Program-made: the position numbers and the translations under genes | NCBI GenBank assembly: GCA_030681135.1 | Contig: JAUXXF010000019.1 | Span: 1-64,000, forward strand | From: Chlamydiales bacterium | GTDB lineage: Bacteria; Chlamydiota; Chlamydiia; Chlamydiales; SM23-39 | DNA: 64,000 nucleotides | Reading direction: 5' to 3' | Notes under the pieces: model-generated | Database searches by the model: none | The model's input: the letters and a program-made list of their open reading frames with translations, nothing else | What the model was told of the DNA's origin: nothing | Part shown: in pieces, positions 25,920 through 34,031 of the stretch | How positions within the stretch are numbered: the first letter of the stretch is position 1 | Layout: each line of letters starts with the position of its first letter

Positions 25920-26125
25920 CGAATTTAGATTTCGTCGATTTTAGGGATTATTTTGGCCGATTTTCGATTCTCTTTCGGGGGGTCATATGCTGAAAGTCGA
26001 TATTACCCCCCGAAAGAGAATCAAAAAGCGGCTCAAAAGAACCCTAAAATCGACTGAAACTAAATCCGTTAGCCGTCTCTTCCCCCGCCAAAGGACTGAC
26101 GTCCTCTGGACTCCCATTTGTTTTT
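25891..26125. repeat. half family A element with family B palindrome inserted
   Basis: The family A arm TTGGGGCTCCGCCC (25891-25904) and its continuation CCCCGCCAAAGGACTGACG (from 26083) are split by a family B palindrome (25910-26079) whose arms begin GAGACGGCTAACG and contain TCGATTTTAGGG, GGCCGATTTTCGATTC and CGGGGGGT. The same split is seen at 34922-35144. The left part overlaps the end of the efflux lipoprotein gene. An open frame across the repeat (25987-26181) is a product of the palindrome and not a gene. With the adjacent antitoxin remnant, this fills the 330-base gap. Confidence 0.88.
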
Positions 26126-26271
26126 ATAGATCTGGACATGCGATGTTGTGGCAGAACTCTGATCTCTACGTTGCAACCTAGCAAGGTGAGATAGCTCACA
26201 AGTATGTCGTTACTGAAATCATTAAATTTTCCAGTCATGAGGGCAGAGATCACACCGAGCTTTCTTGCCAT
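26116..26271 (-). pseudogene. remnant of an XRE-type (HigA-like) antitoxin
   Basis: A 52-codon stretch reads M-A-R-K-L-G-V-I-S-A-L-M-T-G-K-F then L-V-S-Y-L-T-L-L-G-C-N-V-E-I. This matches the second half of the helix-turn-helix antitoxin family in which L-G-V-S-x-x-x-V-S-x-L-x-x-G-K is followed by L-x-x-L-G-x-x-V-E-I. The first helices of the fold are missing upstream and the C terminus runs into family A repeat sequence. No toxin gene adjoins it. I interpret it as a decayed toxin-antitoxin locus truncated near a foldback insertion. Confidence 0.65.
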
Positions 26272-27140
26272 GTGAAAATAACTCCCGGGCGACAAAATAG
26301 CTTAGATTTTTTTGGATTAATAGAAGACAGACTTTCATTGAACTTTTCTATTGCTTCTGACACGCGTTTACAGGCCTCTGGTAACTTTTCATTGGAGGAA
26401 TGTTGAACCATAATTTGTTCCACTTTTCCCCAATATAAAGCGAACAGATTTTCCAAAGCCTTAAATGATTCAATGAACTTGGATTGCAGATCATTGATTT
26501 TATTTATATCTATCGAAGCAGCTTGACTTGTAGCGGTCGATAAGATGTTGTTGTGAATATGCAAAACCATATCAGCCTGATCGCAATGAAGTTTAGCTAC
26601 TGTCTTTATTCCTGAGTGTGGTGGTAATCCACTTTTTTCTCCAATAAGTAATTTAAGTTGCTGATCTGCTTCAAGAAATTGTTGTATAATAAAGGATATG
26701 TCCTTAATTTTTTGTTCCAATTCAGTAAGTAATTCTTGATATATTTGATTGTTGTTTTTTGTTGCTCTTTGAACTGAGTTTGATCGGATTTGAGTGCTTA
26801 TCGGAGCTGGCGTAGGTTGTGTTGAAAAAGGCTTGGAGGAAATGGGAGGTCTAGATGAAGAATTGATTTTTGGCGCCTTAGAATATTTATCTTTATTCGC
26901 CTCTTGAGTTAAGAGGGTAGGAGTTGCTGGTTTCAGATTGTTTGGGGCGCTAGGAAAGAGTAATTCGTATCCTTTGGTCCATTGCGATAGGTAAAACTCT
27001 TTATTTTGCAGACCGACTAAGTATCCGATGTAGGCAATGGCTGCTAAGGCTATTCTGCTGATTCCTTCAAATTTTTGACAGCATGTCGAGAAGGAAGGTA
27101 AGCTTGGTAAACAGGAAATTTTTTCGCAAACTCTCATCAT
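26250..27140 (-). CDS. hypothetical protein with one hydrophobic segment
   Basis: The 296-residue protein has a hydrophobic segment at about residues 28-45 (S-R-I-A-L-A-A-I-A-Y-I-G-Y-L-V-G), a Pro/Ser/Thr-rich middle (about 70-125), and a helical C-terminal half with coiled-coil character (E-L-E-Q-K-I-K-D-I). Start ATG 27140 follows GGAGCG. Its 3' end overlaps the antitoxin remnant by about 20 bases in another frame. The arrangement resembles membrane-anchored effectors of intracellular bacteria, but no family is recognised and the function is unknown. Confidence 0.65.
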   Translation of the reverse strand: MMRVCEKISCLPSLPSFSTCCQKFEGISRIALAAIAYIGYLVGLQNKEFYLSQWTKGYELLFPSAPNNLKPATPTLLTQEANKDKYSKAPKINSSSRPPISSKPFSTQPTPAPISTQIRSNSVQRATKNNNQIYQELLTELEQKIKDISFIIQQFLEADQQLKLLIGEKSGLPPHSGIKTVAKLHCDQADMVLHIHNNILSTATSQAASIDINKINDLQSKFIESFKALENLFALYWGKVEQIMVQHSSNEKLPEACKRVSEAIEKFNESLSSINPKKSKLFCRPGVIFTWQESSV

Positions 27141-27207
27141 ATAACGCTCCTTTTTGAAAAAATACTAACATGATTTGCTGAATTTCCCCAAATAATTAAA
27201 GGAGTTC

Positions 27208-27245
27208 AAAGGGCTGATGCCCTCTGGACTCTCGTTTGTTTTTTC
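27208..27245. repeat. family A fragment
   Basis: AAAGGGCTGATGCCCTCTGG followed by ACTCTCGTTTG matches the outer end of the family A copy at 26091-26125 with a few substitutions. It lies directly after the stop of the ABC ATPase gene and is too short to form the large palindrome. Confidence 0.7.
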
Positions 27246-27247
27246 GG

Positions 27248-27985
27248 TTAAAGAGCTTCGTAATGAATTGGATGGAAAAAATCTTGCGGAGACATTGTAC
27301 TTTTTTCAGCACCAAATTCCTTCTGAATGGTTCCATTCCCAAGGACCCATAAACGGTCGCCAAGATGTTTGGCGATCATCGGATCATGGGTAATCAGTAA
27401 GATGGGCACCTTGTGTGTTTGGCTATATTTTTTCGCAAAAGAGAGGAGCTGAGTAGCAGAGGTTGGATCAAGGGCTGCTGTCGGCTCATCGAGGAGAAGG
27501 AGTTTAGGGGGTTTTAGGATGGACATGATAAAGGCAATCATTTGCCTTTGACCTCCTGATAAAGAGCTCATAGGAACATCGAGAAATTTCTCTAAGTTCA
27601 AAGGCGCAAGAAATTCTGCAACGATGTTCTCTGGAAAGGCTGCAGTGGCTCGCTGAAATCCTGCAGCTCTTTCTTTGAGAGTGGCCATTGCAAGATTTTC
27701 TCGCACTGTTAGAGCAGAACATGAGCCAAGATAGGTGTTTTGAAAAAGCCTGCTGATAAAGCCAGCTCTTTTCTGTTCAGACATGGCTGTGATATCGATG
27801 CCATCTAGACAGATAGAGCCGCTATCGGGGGGGACTTTTCCAGAAATCATATCAAACAGTGTTGTTTTCCCTGTGCCATTAGGACCCATGATGATGACAA
27901 AATCACCTGGATTTACGGTGGCAGAAAATGACTTGAGAACATGGAGATTCTTAAATGTTTTAGATACGTTTGAAAGTTGGAGCAT
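27248..27985 (-). CDS. ABC transporter ATPase, TrpZ-like
   Basis: This is the ATP-binding subunit of a three-gene importer. Walker A is G-P-N-G-T-G-K-T-T (about residues 34-42); the signature is L-S-G-G-Q-R-Q-M-I-A; Walker B is L-L-L-L-D-E-P-T-A-A-L-D with an H-D at the switch histidine. The start is placed at ATG 27985, preceded by GAGAGG and lying 4 bases after the permease stop, giving 245 residues. With the permease and binding protein upstream it forms a complete system of the PF04392/TrpXYZ type, for which tryptophan or aromatic amino acids are the best-known substrates. Confidence 0.9.
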   Translation of the reverse strand: MLQLSNVSKTFKNLHVLKSFSATVNPGDFVIIMGPNGTGKTTLFDMISGKVPPDSGSICLDGIDITAMSEQKRAGFISRLFQNTYLGSCSALTVRENLAMATLKERAAGFQRATAAFPENIVAEFLAPLNLEKFLDVPMSSLSGGQRQMIAFIMSILKPPKLLLLDEPTAALDPTSATQLLSFAKKYSQTHKVPILLITHDPMIAKHLGDRLWVLGNGTIQKEFGAEKSTMSPQDFFHPIHYEAL

Positions 27986-27989
27986 AGGA

Positions 27990-28829
27990 TTACCTCTCAA
28001 TGGCCTCTTTACGCGGTTTTAATTGGATCAAGACAACAATGAGCACAGCTTTAATGAGATTATTCCAGATCGGCTGCAGCTCGAATTCGATGGTGATGGC
28101 AAAAAGTGCTTGGTAAAGGATGGCGCCTAGAATCAGACTTAAACCAAACTTCGGTTTGACCAATTCTGCTAAAATAAGCCCGGCGATCCCTGTAACAAGA
28201 GTTCCTACGCTGCCTGTAATCGAAAACAGCCCGCTCCACTGAACAAAGAGAGCGCCTGCTAAAGCAGTTAGGCTATTTGCGATGGCAAGACCTGCAATTT
28301 TATAGTGATCAACACTTTTTCCCAAAGACGTGACGATTTGAGGGTTGCTGCCAACTGCTATGAAAAGGAGTCCTAACTCCGAACGGAGAAGTTTTCTTAT
28401 TCCCAGATAAACGATTGTGACAAGGATGAGGAGAAGACAAATAGAAAGCAGAGGCGTTTTAGGAAATATCGTCCCCGATTCTGGAAGAGGAAGGTTCGAG
28501 CTTGCCAGCTTCAAGCAAATGGAAAAAAGAGCTGTTGTGACAACAAGGCCGGAAATGAGGTTATTCATCTTCATTTTCGTGTGCAAAAGGCCTGTAACAG
28601 ATCCTGCCAAAGCGCCCCCTAACATAGCTATGGGTAGCGTGATCCACGGCGATAGGCCAGATACGATCGAAAGTGCTGTAATTGCTCCTCCAAAACCAAA
28701 ACCTCCTTCTGTTGTCAAATCATCGAACTTGATCACGCGAGAAGAGAGGTAGACACCCATGACAACGAAGGAATAAATCAGCCCTAGCAAGATGACATGA
28801 AGGAGAATATGAATGATTTCGCTTCCCAT
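27990..28829 (-). CDS. ABC transporter permease, TrpY-like
   Basis: The 279-residue membrane protein has about eight hydrophobic helices. The N-terminal half includes I-K-F-D-D-L-T-T-E-G-G-F-G-F-G-G-A, which is characteristic of the branched-chain-like permeases paired with PF04392 binding proteins. It lies two bases after the binding protein gene and four before the ATPase gene, so all three are co-translated. It forms the membrane pore of the importer. The substrate is inferred only from the family; aromatic amino acid import would make sense in a tryptophan-limited host. Confidence 0.88.
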   Translation of the reverse strand: MGSEIIHILLHVILLGLIYSFVVMGVYLSSRVIKFDDLTTEGGFGFGGAITALSIVSGLSPWITLPIAMLGGALAGSVTGLLHTKMKMNNLISGLVVTTALFSICLKLASSNLPLPESGTIFPKTPLLSICLLLILVTIVYLGIRKLLRSELGLLFIAVGSNPQIVTSLGKSVDHYKIAGLAIANSLTALAGALFVQWSGLFSITGSVGTLVTGIAGLILAELVKPKFGLSLILGAILYQALFAITIEFELQPIWNNLIKAVLIVVLIQLKPRKEAIER

Positions 28830-28831
28830 TG

Positions 28832-29773
28832 TTATTCCTTGATGGTTTCTACTGGAAGGTTAATGTGCAAGTTTTCTGCAACGGTGTTGTTGATGACCGT
28901 TTTTGGATTGGTAGGGTTGGTAATTCCTGCAGCTTCAGGAGTCATCCCAAGAAAAAGAACTTTATGGGCCATCTCGGCTGTTTCTTTCCCCATATCTTTG
29001 TACTCTGCTCCCTGAGCCGCAAAAGCGCCTTTTTCAACCAAGGCAATATCAGAGACAAAAAGAGGGCATTGTCTAAGAGCCGTTTCTTTAACGACAAGAG
29101 TGATATTGCTAGCGACGAGATTATCATTTGGGACTAAAATCGCTTCCCCTTTCGCGCAAGCGGCTCTTACAACTTGGGATAGCTCTTCTGCAGAGTGGGC
29201 TCCGACGGTGTGATGTTTAAGCCCTTTTTTCTCAAGCGATGCTTGGATTTTTTTGACCATAATCTGAGAGTTATTTTCAGATGGGTTGTAAATTAAAGCG
29301 ACCGTTTGGACATTTGGGATGAGTTGTAAGATCAGATCTGCCTGAGCATCTGTGTTCACCTGGTCAGTTGTTCCGCAGATATTTGTGTTGGGATGAATAA
29401 TTCCGAGGGATAGGGGATCAGAGACTGCAGCAATGAAAATCGGCTTTTCCTTTTCAGCTCTTGCAGCCGCTTGCACAGCGGGGGTTCCAATAGCAAAAAT
29501 AGCGCTGATCTTTTTACGTGAATGGAAATTTTCTGCAATGCTTTGGGCTTGTGTTAGATTTCCTTCAGCATTTTGAACGACGAAATCGATTTTTTGTGTC
29601 GATAAACGGTTCATTTCGGCCATAAAGCCGTCTCGAGCCTGGTCAAGAGCTGGGTGGCTTGCTGTTTGTAGAATGCCAATGGTCATGACTGAGTCGGAGT
29701 TGGATGGTTTTTTAAGGACAAACCAACCAATTAAGCCAATCAAAGCAAAAATAAAAATGAATCTTGAAAACAT
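28832..29773 (-). CDS. ABC transporter substrate-binding protein, TrpX-like
   Basis: The 313-residue periplasmic-binding protein has an N-terminal hydrophobic segment (F-I-F-A-L-I-G-L-I-G-W) and then T-I-G-I-L-Q-T-A-S-H-P-A-L-D-Q-A, the opening of PF04392 (ABC_sub_bind) proteins. Later landmarks are A-I-G-T-P-A-V-Q-A-A and V-S-D-P-L-S-L-G-I-I. It has no lipobox Cys and may stay anchored by its first helix. As first gene of the operon it is preceded by GGAG, and 20 bases further up by a strong terminator-like hairpin, pointing to attenuation control. Confidence 0.88.
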   Translation of the reverse strand: MFSRFIFIFALIGLIGWFVLKKPSNSDSVMTIGILQTASHPALDQARDGFMAEMNRLSTQKIDFVVQNAEGNLTQAQSIAENFHSRKKISAIFAIGTPAVQAAARAEKEKPIFIAAVSDPLSLGIIHPNTNICGTTDQVNTDAQADLILQLIPNVQTVALIYNPSENNSQIMVKKIQASLEKKGLKHHTVGAHSAEELSQVVRAACAKGEAILVPNDNLVASNITLVVKETALRQCPLFVSDIALVEKGAFAAQGAEYKDMGKETAEMAHKVLFLGMTPEAAGITNPTNPKTVINNTVAENLHINLPVETIKE

Positions 29774-29794
29774 AGTTCTCCTTGTAAAATTAAA

Positions 29795-29855
29795 AGCCCC
29801 AGCTCAGAGGCCGGGGCTTCTCAGTAAGGAGATCCCCGGCCGGGAGCCGGGGCTG
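29795..29855 (-). promoter_or_regulatory. probable transcription attenuator of the TrpXYZ-like operon
   Basis: On the minus strand four segments occur in order: GCCCCGGC, GGCCGGGG, CCCCGGCC and TGGGGCT followed by TTTTAATTTT. Pairing 1:2 (7 bp) allows 3:4, a 9-bp stem with one G-U pair and a T-run, an intrinsic terminator only 22 bases before the ATG. Pairing 2:3 (perfect 8 bp) blocks that terminator. This is the classical attenuator layout. The rest of the 360-base gap (29856-30084) shows no gene. No T-box sequence and no convincing leader peptide were found. A pair of simple tandem terminators is the alternative. Confidence 0.6.
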
Positions 29856-30084
29856 TAAATGGGTCACATTTTTTTAGCCAGCCAGCTCCCTTCTCCTAAA
29901 GAAAGGATAATAAAACTGAGTAGCAAAAATAAAATAGTTGTTTACTGGCTGTCGCATGCCTAAGATTCTATCAAAGCCCCCAAATTATACAAAGCATTAT
30001 TTCTTCGGATTTTTACCAAACTTGGGAGTTATGTTCGCAAGCGAATCGTATAAAATAATTTACTTTCATGGATCTGTAAATTAA

Positions 30085-30135
30085 GGGAGTCCAGAGGGCG
30101 CAAGCCCTTTGGCGGGGTTTTAGGGGCGGAGCCCC
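30085..30135. repeat. family A half copy
   Basis: GGGAGTCCAGAGGGCGCAAG, then CCCTTTGGCGGGG, then GGGGCGGAGCCCC corresponds to one arm of family A. It directly abuts, and shares bases with, the stop codon of the ybhR-like gene (30135-30137). Confidence 0.85.
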
Positions 30136-31244
30136 TAAGAGACGAAACGTCTGCGGAAGAAGTGGGCGGCGGCGGTGAGGTTGAAGATGGCGATGAGACA
30201 AAGAGGCCAGAGGTGTTGGAAGATAGCATGAGTCGGAATGTCTTTGAGGAAGAGGCTACGGCAGATGTACATGAAGTAGCGAGTGGGGTTGATGTAGGTG
30301 GCATATTGAAGCCAGACGGGCATGTTTTCGATGGGGGTAGCAAAACCTGAGAGGAGAACGGCCGGGGTGAGGAAGACGAAGGCTCCGAGAATGGCTTGTT
30401 GTTGAGTGGCGCAGAGAGATGAGATAAAGAGACCGACTCCGGTGATGGCAGCTGTGTAGATGAATGTGGAGAGGAGAAGAAGGAAGAAAGAGCCGACGAA
30501 GGGGATGTTGAAGAAGAAGAGAACGATGCAGAAGAGGAAGAGGCCTTCGAGGAGACTGACGAGGATGGAGGGGATCGTCTTGCCGATGAGGATTTCTGAA
30601 GGGGTGAGAGGGGAGACGAGAAGCTGATCGAACGTGCCGAGTTCCCGTTCTCGCGCAATGGAAAGACATGTGATGAGAAGCGCTTCGACCATGGTCAGGA
30701 TCGCAAGAAGACCTGGAACTGTAAACCACTCGTAGAGAAGATTAGGATTGAACCAATAGCGCAAGATGAGGGCGGTGGGCTGCGTGGGGATTTTTTCTCT
30801 GAAGGAGAGCTCTTTGGCAAATTGATTGATGATCGTGTTGACGTAGCCGGAGATAATTTGTGCCGTGTTCGATTTTCTGCCATCTAAGATGAGCTGCAGA
30901 GAAGGGGAGCGTTGGGAGTCGAAGAGCCGAGAAAACTCCTCGTCGATAGAAAGAACGACAGGGCCGATTTGTTCGTTGATAAAAGGAGCGATCGATTCTA
31001 CCGAGGGAAGAAGGATTACGTGGGTAAAAATGGGGGAACCTTGGATCCTTTCTACAAGCTCAAATCCCTTTTCTCCATGATCTCGGTTGAGAATGCCAAT
31101 GGTTACATTTTTCACATCGAGCGTGGCGGCAAAAGAGAAAATACATAGTTGCCAGAGAGGTGGGAAAATCAAAATGAAGCGGGTTTTTTTGTCTCGCCAG
31201 AGGAAAATGAGCTCTTTGAGGATGAGAGATAAAATTCGCTTCAA
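30135..31244 (-). CDS. ybhR: ABC-2 type exporter permease, YbhR-like
   Basis: The 369-residue membrane protein has an N-terminal helix (about 22-42), a large extracytoplasmic domain (about 45-170) and five C-terminal helices, the ABC2_membrane_3 plan. Conserved pieces are R-E-R-E-L-G-T-F-D-Q-L-L-V-S-P-L-T just before the third helix and P-T-R-Y-F-M-Y-I near the end. It overlaps the preceding permease gene by 4 bases. Together with the fused ATPase, the second permease and the membrane-fusion protein it makes a ybhGFSR-type exporter (drugs, chloramphenicol and cefoperazone sensitivity in E. coli). Its stop codon touches a family A repeat. Confidence 0.88.
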   Translation of the reverse strand: MKRILSLILKELIFLWRDKKTRFILIFPPLWQLCIFSFAATLDVKNVTIGILNRDHGEKGFELVERIQGSPIFTHVILLPSVESIAPFINEQIGPVVLSIDEEFSRLFDSQRSPSLQLILDGRKSNTAQIISGYVNTIINQFAKELSFREKIPTQPTALILRYWFNPNLLYEWFTVPGLLAILTMVEALLITCLSIARERELGTFDQLLVSPLTPSEILIGKTIPSILVSLLEGLFLFCIVLFFFNIPFVGSFFLLLLSTFIYTAAITGVGLFISSLCATQQQAILGAFVFLTPAVLLSGFATPIENMPVWLQYATYINPTRYFMYICRSLFLKDIPTHAIFQHLWPLCLIAIFNLTAAAHFFRRRFVS

Positions 31245-32362
31245 TCCAACCTCTTTACAGTCATGTGCGCTGTGTAGAGAAAAAGAACAAGCCCGATGCC
31301 TGCCATGATCGCCAGATTATAGAAGATGAGTTTCATCACGTTGCCGGCAAGAAAAATGGTTTGAAGACAAGAGACAAAATATTTTGCAGGAATGATGTAG
31401 GTCATCCACTGAATAGGAAGCGGCATGCTGGAGATCTCAAAAATAAATCCTGAAAGAATAAAGGCAGGCAAAAATGCTGAGATAATCGCAGCCTGAGAGG
31501 CAACAAATTGGTTTTTTGAAGCAGTAGAGATCAAAAGTCCCATCCCAAGAGCAGTCCACAGAAACACCATGCTGCATAAAGCAAGTAAAAGCCAAGATCC
31601 ACGCAAAGGAATTTGGTAGACAAAAAGAGCGATGATTGTTGAGAAAAGAAACGAAATCATCCCTAAAAGAAAATAGGAAAGAAGTTTTCCTAAAACAAGC
31701 TCTGTAATCGTGACCGGAGTTGCCATCAGCGCCTCCATGGTTCCTCGTTCCCATTCGCGGGCGACGACCAGAGCCGTAAGAAGAGTCCCAATTAACGTCA
31801 TGATTAACGCGATAGAGCCGGGAATGAGAAAATTGCGACTCTCCAAATCCTCATTAAACCAAAATCTAGGTTCTACCTGAATCGGCTGCCATGGGATCCA
31901 ACGGCTGCTAATCGTTTCTTGGAAGAGCCAGTTTTGAAAGGCCATTTGGACATAATTATCCACAAAATTAGCGGTATTAGGTTCGCTCCCGTCGGCAATC
32001 ACTTGGATAGGAGCTATGTGATCTGCTCGCTGTCTAAAAGAAGAGAAATAAGAAGGAACAACAACAATCCCACGAACCGATCCATCGACCAGCTTTGCAT
32101 GAAACTCTCTTTGATGCCTTCCGATCTGGACAGAAAAATATTCAGAGTCTGTGAGAGCTTTGGCAAAACTTTGCACTTCGGGAGAAGTGTCTTCGAGAAC
32201 AAGGCCGATTTTTAAATGTTTATAATCTAAAGAGATGCCATAGCCATAAATAAACAACAAAATGGCAGGCAAAACGAAGCTGATCAAGATGCTGCTCGGA
32301 TCGCGGATGATCTGATAAAATTCTTTCACCACGAGGGCTTTAAGTCTTTTGCTGCTGATCAT
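31241..32362 (-). CDS. ybhS: ABC-2 type exporter permease, YbhS-like
   Basis: This 373-residue protein has the same plan as its downstream neighbour: one N-terminal helix, a large external domain and five membrane helices. The coupling helix reads R-E-W-E-R-G-T-M-E-A-L-M-A-T-P-V and the C-terminal part contains I-I-P-A-K-Y-F-V. It overlaps both neighbours (23 bases with the ATPase gene, 4 with the ybhR-like gene), as is typical for a tightly co-translated operon. The two permeases presumably form a heterodimer served by the tandem ATPase. Confidence 0.9.
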   Translation of the reverse strand: MISSKRLKALVVKEFYQIIRDPSSILISFVLPAILLFIYGYGISLDYKHLKIGLVLEDTSPEVQSFAKALTDSEYFSVQIGRHQREFHAKLVDGSVRGIVVVPSYFSSFRQRADHIAPIQVIADGSEPNTANFVDNYVQMAFQNWLFQETISSRWIPWQPIQVEPRFWFNEDLESRNFLIPGSIALIMTLIGTLLTALVVAREWERGTMEALMATPVTITELVLGKLLSYFLLGMISFLFSTIIALFVYQIPLRGSWLLLALCSMVFLWTALGMGLLISTASKNQFVASQAAIISAFLPAFILSGFIFEISSMPLPIQWMTYIIPAKYFVSCLQTIFLAGNVMKLIFYNLAIMAGIGLVLFLYTAHMTVKRLD

Positions 32363-34031
32363 ATTGTCTAATTAATGTAATAAATGCGTCTTCTAAAGTG
32401 GGCGTTTTGTTAAGGGGCGTTTGAGCGAGGCTCTTGAGGTTATCTGGCGAATCGATGTGGATCATATGGCTTTGATAGATCAGCGCAATCCGATCGCAGT
32501 ATTCAGCTTCATCCATAAAGTGGGTAGAGACCAAGATCGTGCATCCTTTTTCGACAAGGCCGTTGATGTGGTTCCAAAATTCTCGTCTTGTAATCGGATC
32601 GACGCCTGAGGTTGGTTCATCTAAAAACAGCACTTCAGGGTGATGCATTGTAGCGCAAGCCAAGGCTAGCCGCTGTTTATAGCCGAGAGGGAGGGAAGAA
32701 GTGGATAGATTAAGATAAGGGTGAAGTCCAAAAATATCGATCATCTCTTCTACAGCGTGGGAGTAGGAGCGATTTTTCAGAGGATAAACGCCAGCGAAAA
32801 AATGGAGGTTTTGTTTGACGCTAAGCCCTCCATAAAGGGAGAATTTTTGAGCCATGTAACCGATGTGGGAGCGGGCGATTGCTGGAGCTGTTTGCAAGCT
32901 AACCCCTTCGACAAAGGCTTTGCCAGAGGTGGGTTGCAAAAGGCCGCAAAGCATTTTGAATGTGGTGGATTTTCCTGCGCCGTTGGGACCTAAGAGTCCG
33001 AATACCTCTCCTCTTCGTACTTGAAAAGAGACGTCGTCTACAGCTGTGAAAGAGCCAAAACGTTTTGTTAGGTGTTCAGCGCTGATCACGTTTTTTTGTT
33101 CTGTCAGAATGGGAGTCATCCGATCGGCCAGAGGCGAAGAGCCTCCTGGGGCGCCTCCGAGAAGATCGATAAACGCATCCTCAAAGCGAGGAGGACACGG
33201 CGTCCAAGAAGGATCTGGCGTTGCATGTTCTTTGATGACGATCCGAATTTTTTCTCCTTGGATTGTTCCATCGAGAACCATCTTCTGATTCAGTAAATCG
33301 GTCAATAGAGCTCTTTTTCGCGTCTCAGGACGCAAGAGAGTAAATGTTCTTCCCTCCATGCGCTCCGTCAGCTCTTTGGGAGGCCCTTGATAGAGTAGTT
33401 TTCCGCCATTGAGAAGAAGGACGAGACCTGCTTTTTCTGCTTCTTCGAGATACGCTGTGCTCCAAATGATCCCGATCCCTTCTTGGAGAAATTGTTGAAT
33501 GAGATCCCACAGTTCCCGTCTCGAGATGGGATCGACGCCGACGCTAGGCTCATCGAGAAGAAGTAGAGTAGGTTTGCGAATGAGCGTACAGGCAAGTCCT
33601 AGCTTTTGTTTCATTCCGCCAGATAGATTGCCAGCCAGTCTCGTTGGATATTTCGAGAGGTTCATCATAGAGAGAAGTCGATCAAAAACGGCTTTTTTCT
33701 CCTTTTCTAAAACTCCTTGCAAGTCGGCATATAAAGAGAGGTTTTGCATCACAGTCAGATCTTCATAAAGACCAAATCTCTGCGGCATATAGCCAATTTG
33801 GCTTTGGATCTTTTGCGCCTCTTTGACTGTATCCAGGCCATTTACGAGTATGCTGCCTTTGGTGGGCAAAAGAAGCCCTGCGATCATCCGGAGCAGCGTC
33901 GTTTTGCCAGAACCATCTGGTCCTGCAAGGGCGACAAATGTCCCTTGTGGAATCGAGGCACTGATTTGATCGAGAGCGGTTTGCTGATCGAATGTTTTTG
34001 TGACATTACGGATGTCGATCAGGGGCGCCAT
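32340..34031 (-). CDS. ybhF: fused tandem ABC ATPase, YbhF-like
   Basis: The 563 residues contain two complete nucleotide-binding domains. The first has Walker A G-P-D-G-S-G-K-T-T (near 36), signature L-S-G-G-M-K-Q-K and Walker B L-L-L-L-D-E-P-S-V-G-V-D. The second has G-P-N-G-A-G-K-S-T (near 345), a degenerate signature L-P-L-G-Y-K-Q-R and V-L-F-L-D-E-P-T-S-G-V-D. The L-P-L-G-x-x-Q-R signature in the second half is also what E. coli YbhF has, as I recall. It overlaps the membrane-fusion gene by 26 bases. It powers export by the two permeases. Confidence 0.92.
   Translation of the reverse strand: MAPLIDIRNVTKTFDQQTALDQISASIPQGTFVALAGPDGSGKTTLLRMIAGLLLPTKGSILVNGLDTVKEAQKIQSQIGYMPQRFGLYEDLTVMQNLSLYADLQGVLEKEKKAVFDRLLSMMNLSKYPTRLAGNLSGGMKQKLGLACTLIRKPTLLLLDEPSVGVDPISRRELWDLIQQFLQEGIGIIWSTAYLEEAEKAGLVLLLNGGKLLYQGPPKELTERMEGRTFTLLRPETRKRALLTDLLNQKMVLDGTIQGEKIRIVIKEHATPDPSWTPCPPRFEDAFIDLLGGAPGGSSPLADRMTPILTEQKNVISAEHLTKRFGSFTAVDDVSFQVRRGEVFGLLGPNGAGKSTTFKMLCGLLQPTSGKAFVEGVSLQTAPAIARSHIGYMAQKFSLYGGLSVKQNLHFFAGVYPLKNRSYSHAVEEMIDIFGLHPYLNLSTSSLPLGYKQRLALACATMHHPEVLFLDEPTSGVDPITRREFWNHINGLVEKGCTILVSTHFMDEAEYCDRIALIYQSHMIHIDSPDNLKSLAQTPLNKTPTLEDAFITLIRQYDQQQKT

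Noticed and set aside
25987-26181. 64-codon open frame rich in Arg and Lys
   Set aside because: It lies almost wholly in the family B palindrome and the family A arm, so its frame is a by-product of the repeat.
29870-29930. Possible leader peptide with one Trp codon before the TrpXYZ-like attenuator
   Set aside because: It would need a TTG start without a ribosome-binding site and has only one Trp codon, so it is not convincing.
29820-30000. T-box riboswitch
   Set aside because: No AGGGTGG-type antiterminator sequence and no specifier-loop architecture were recognisable.
30029-30658. 209-codon Ser/Pro-rich frame on the minus strand
   Set aside because: It is an out-of-frame shadow of the ybhR-like permease gene, and its low-complexity composition comes from that gene's codon pattern.
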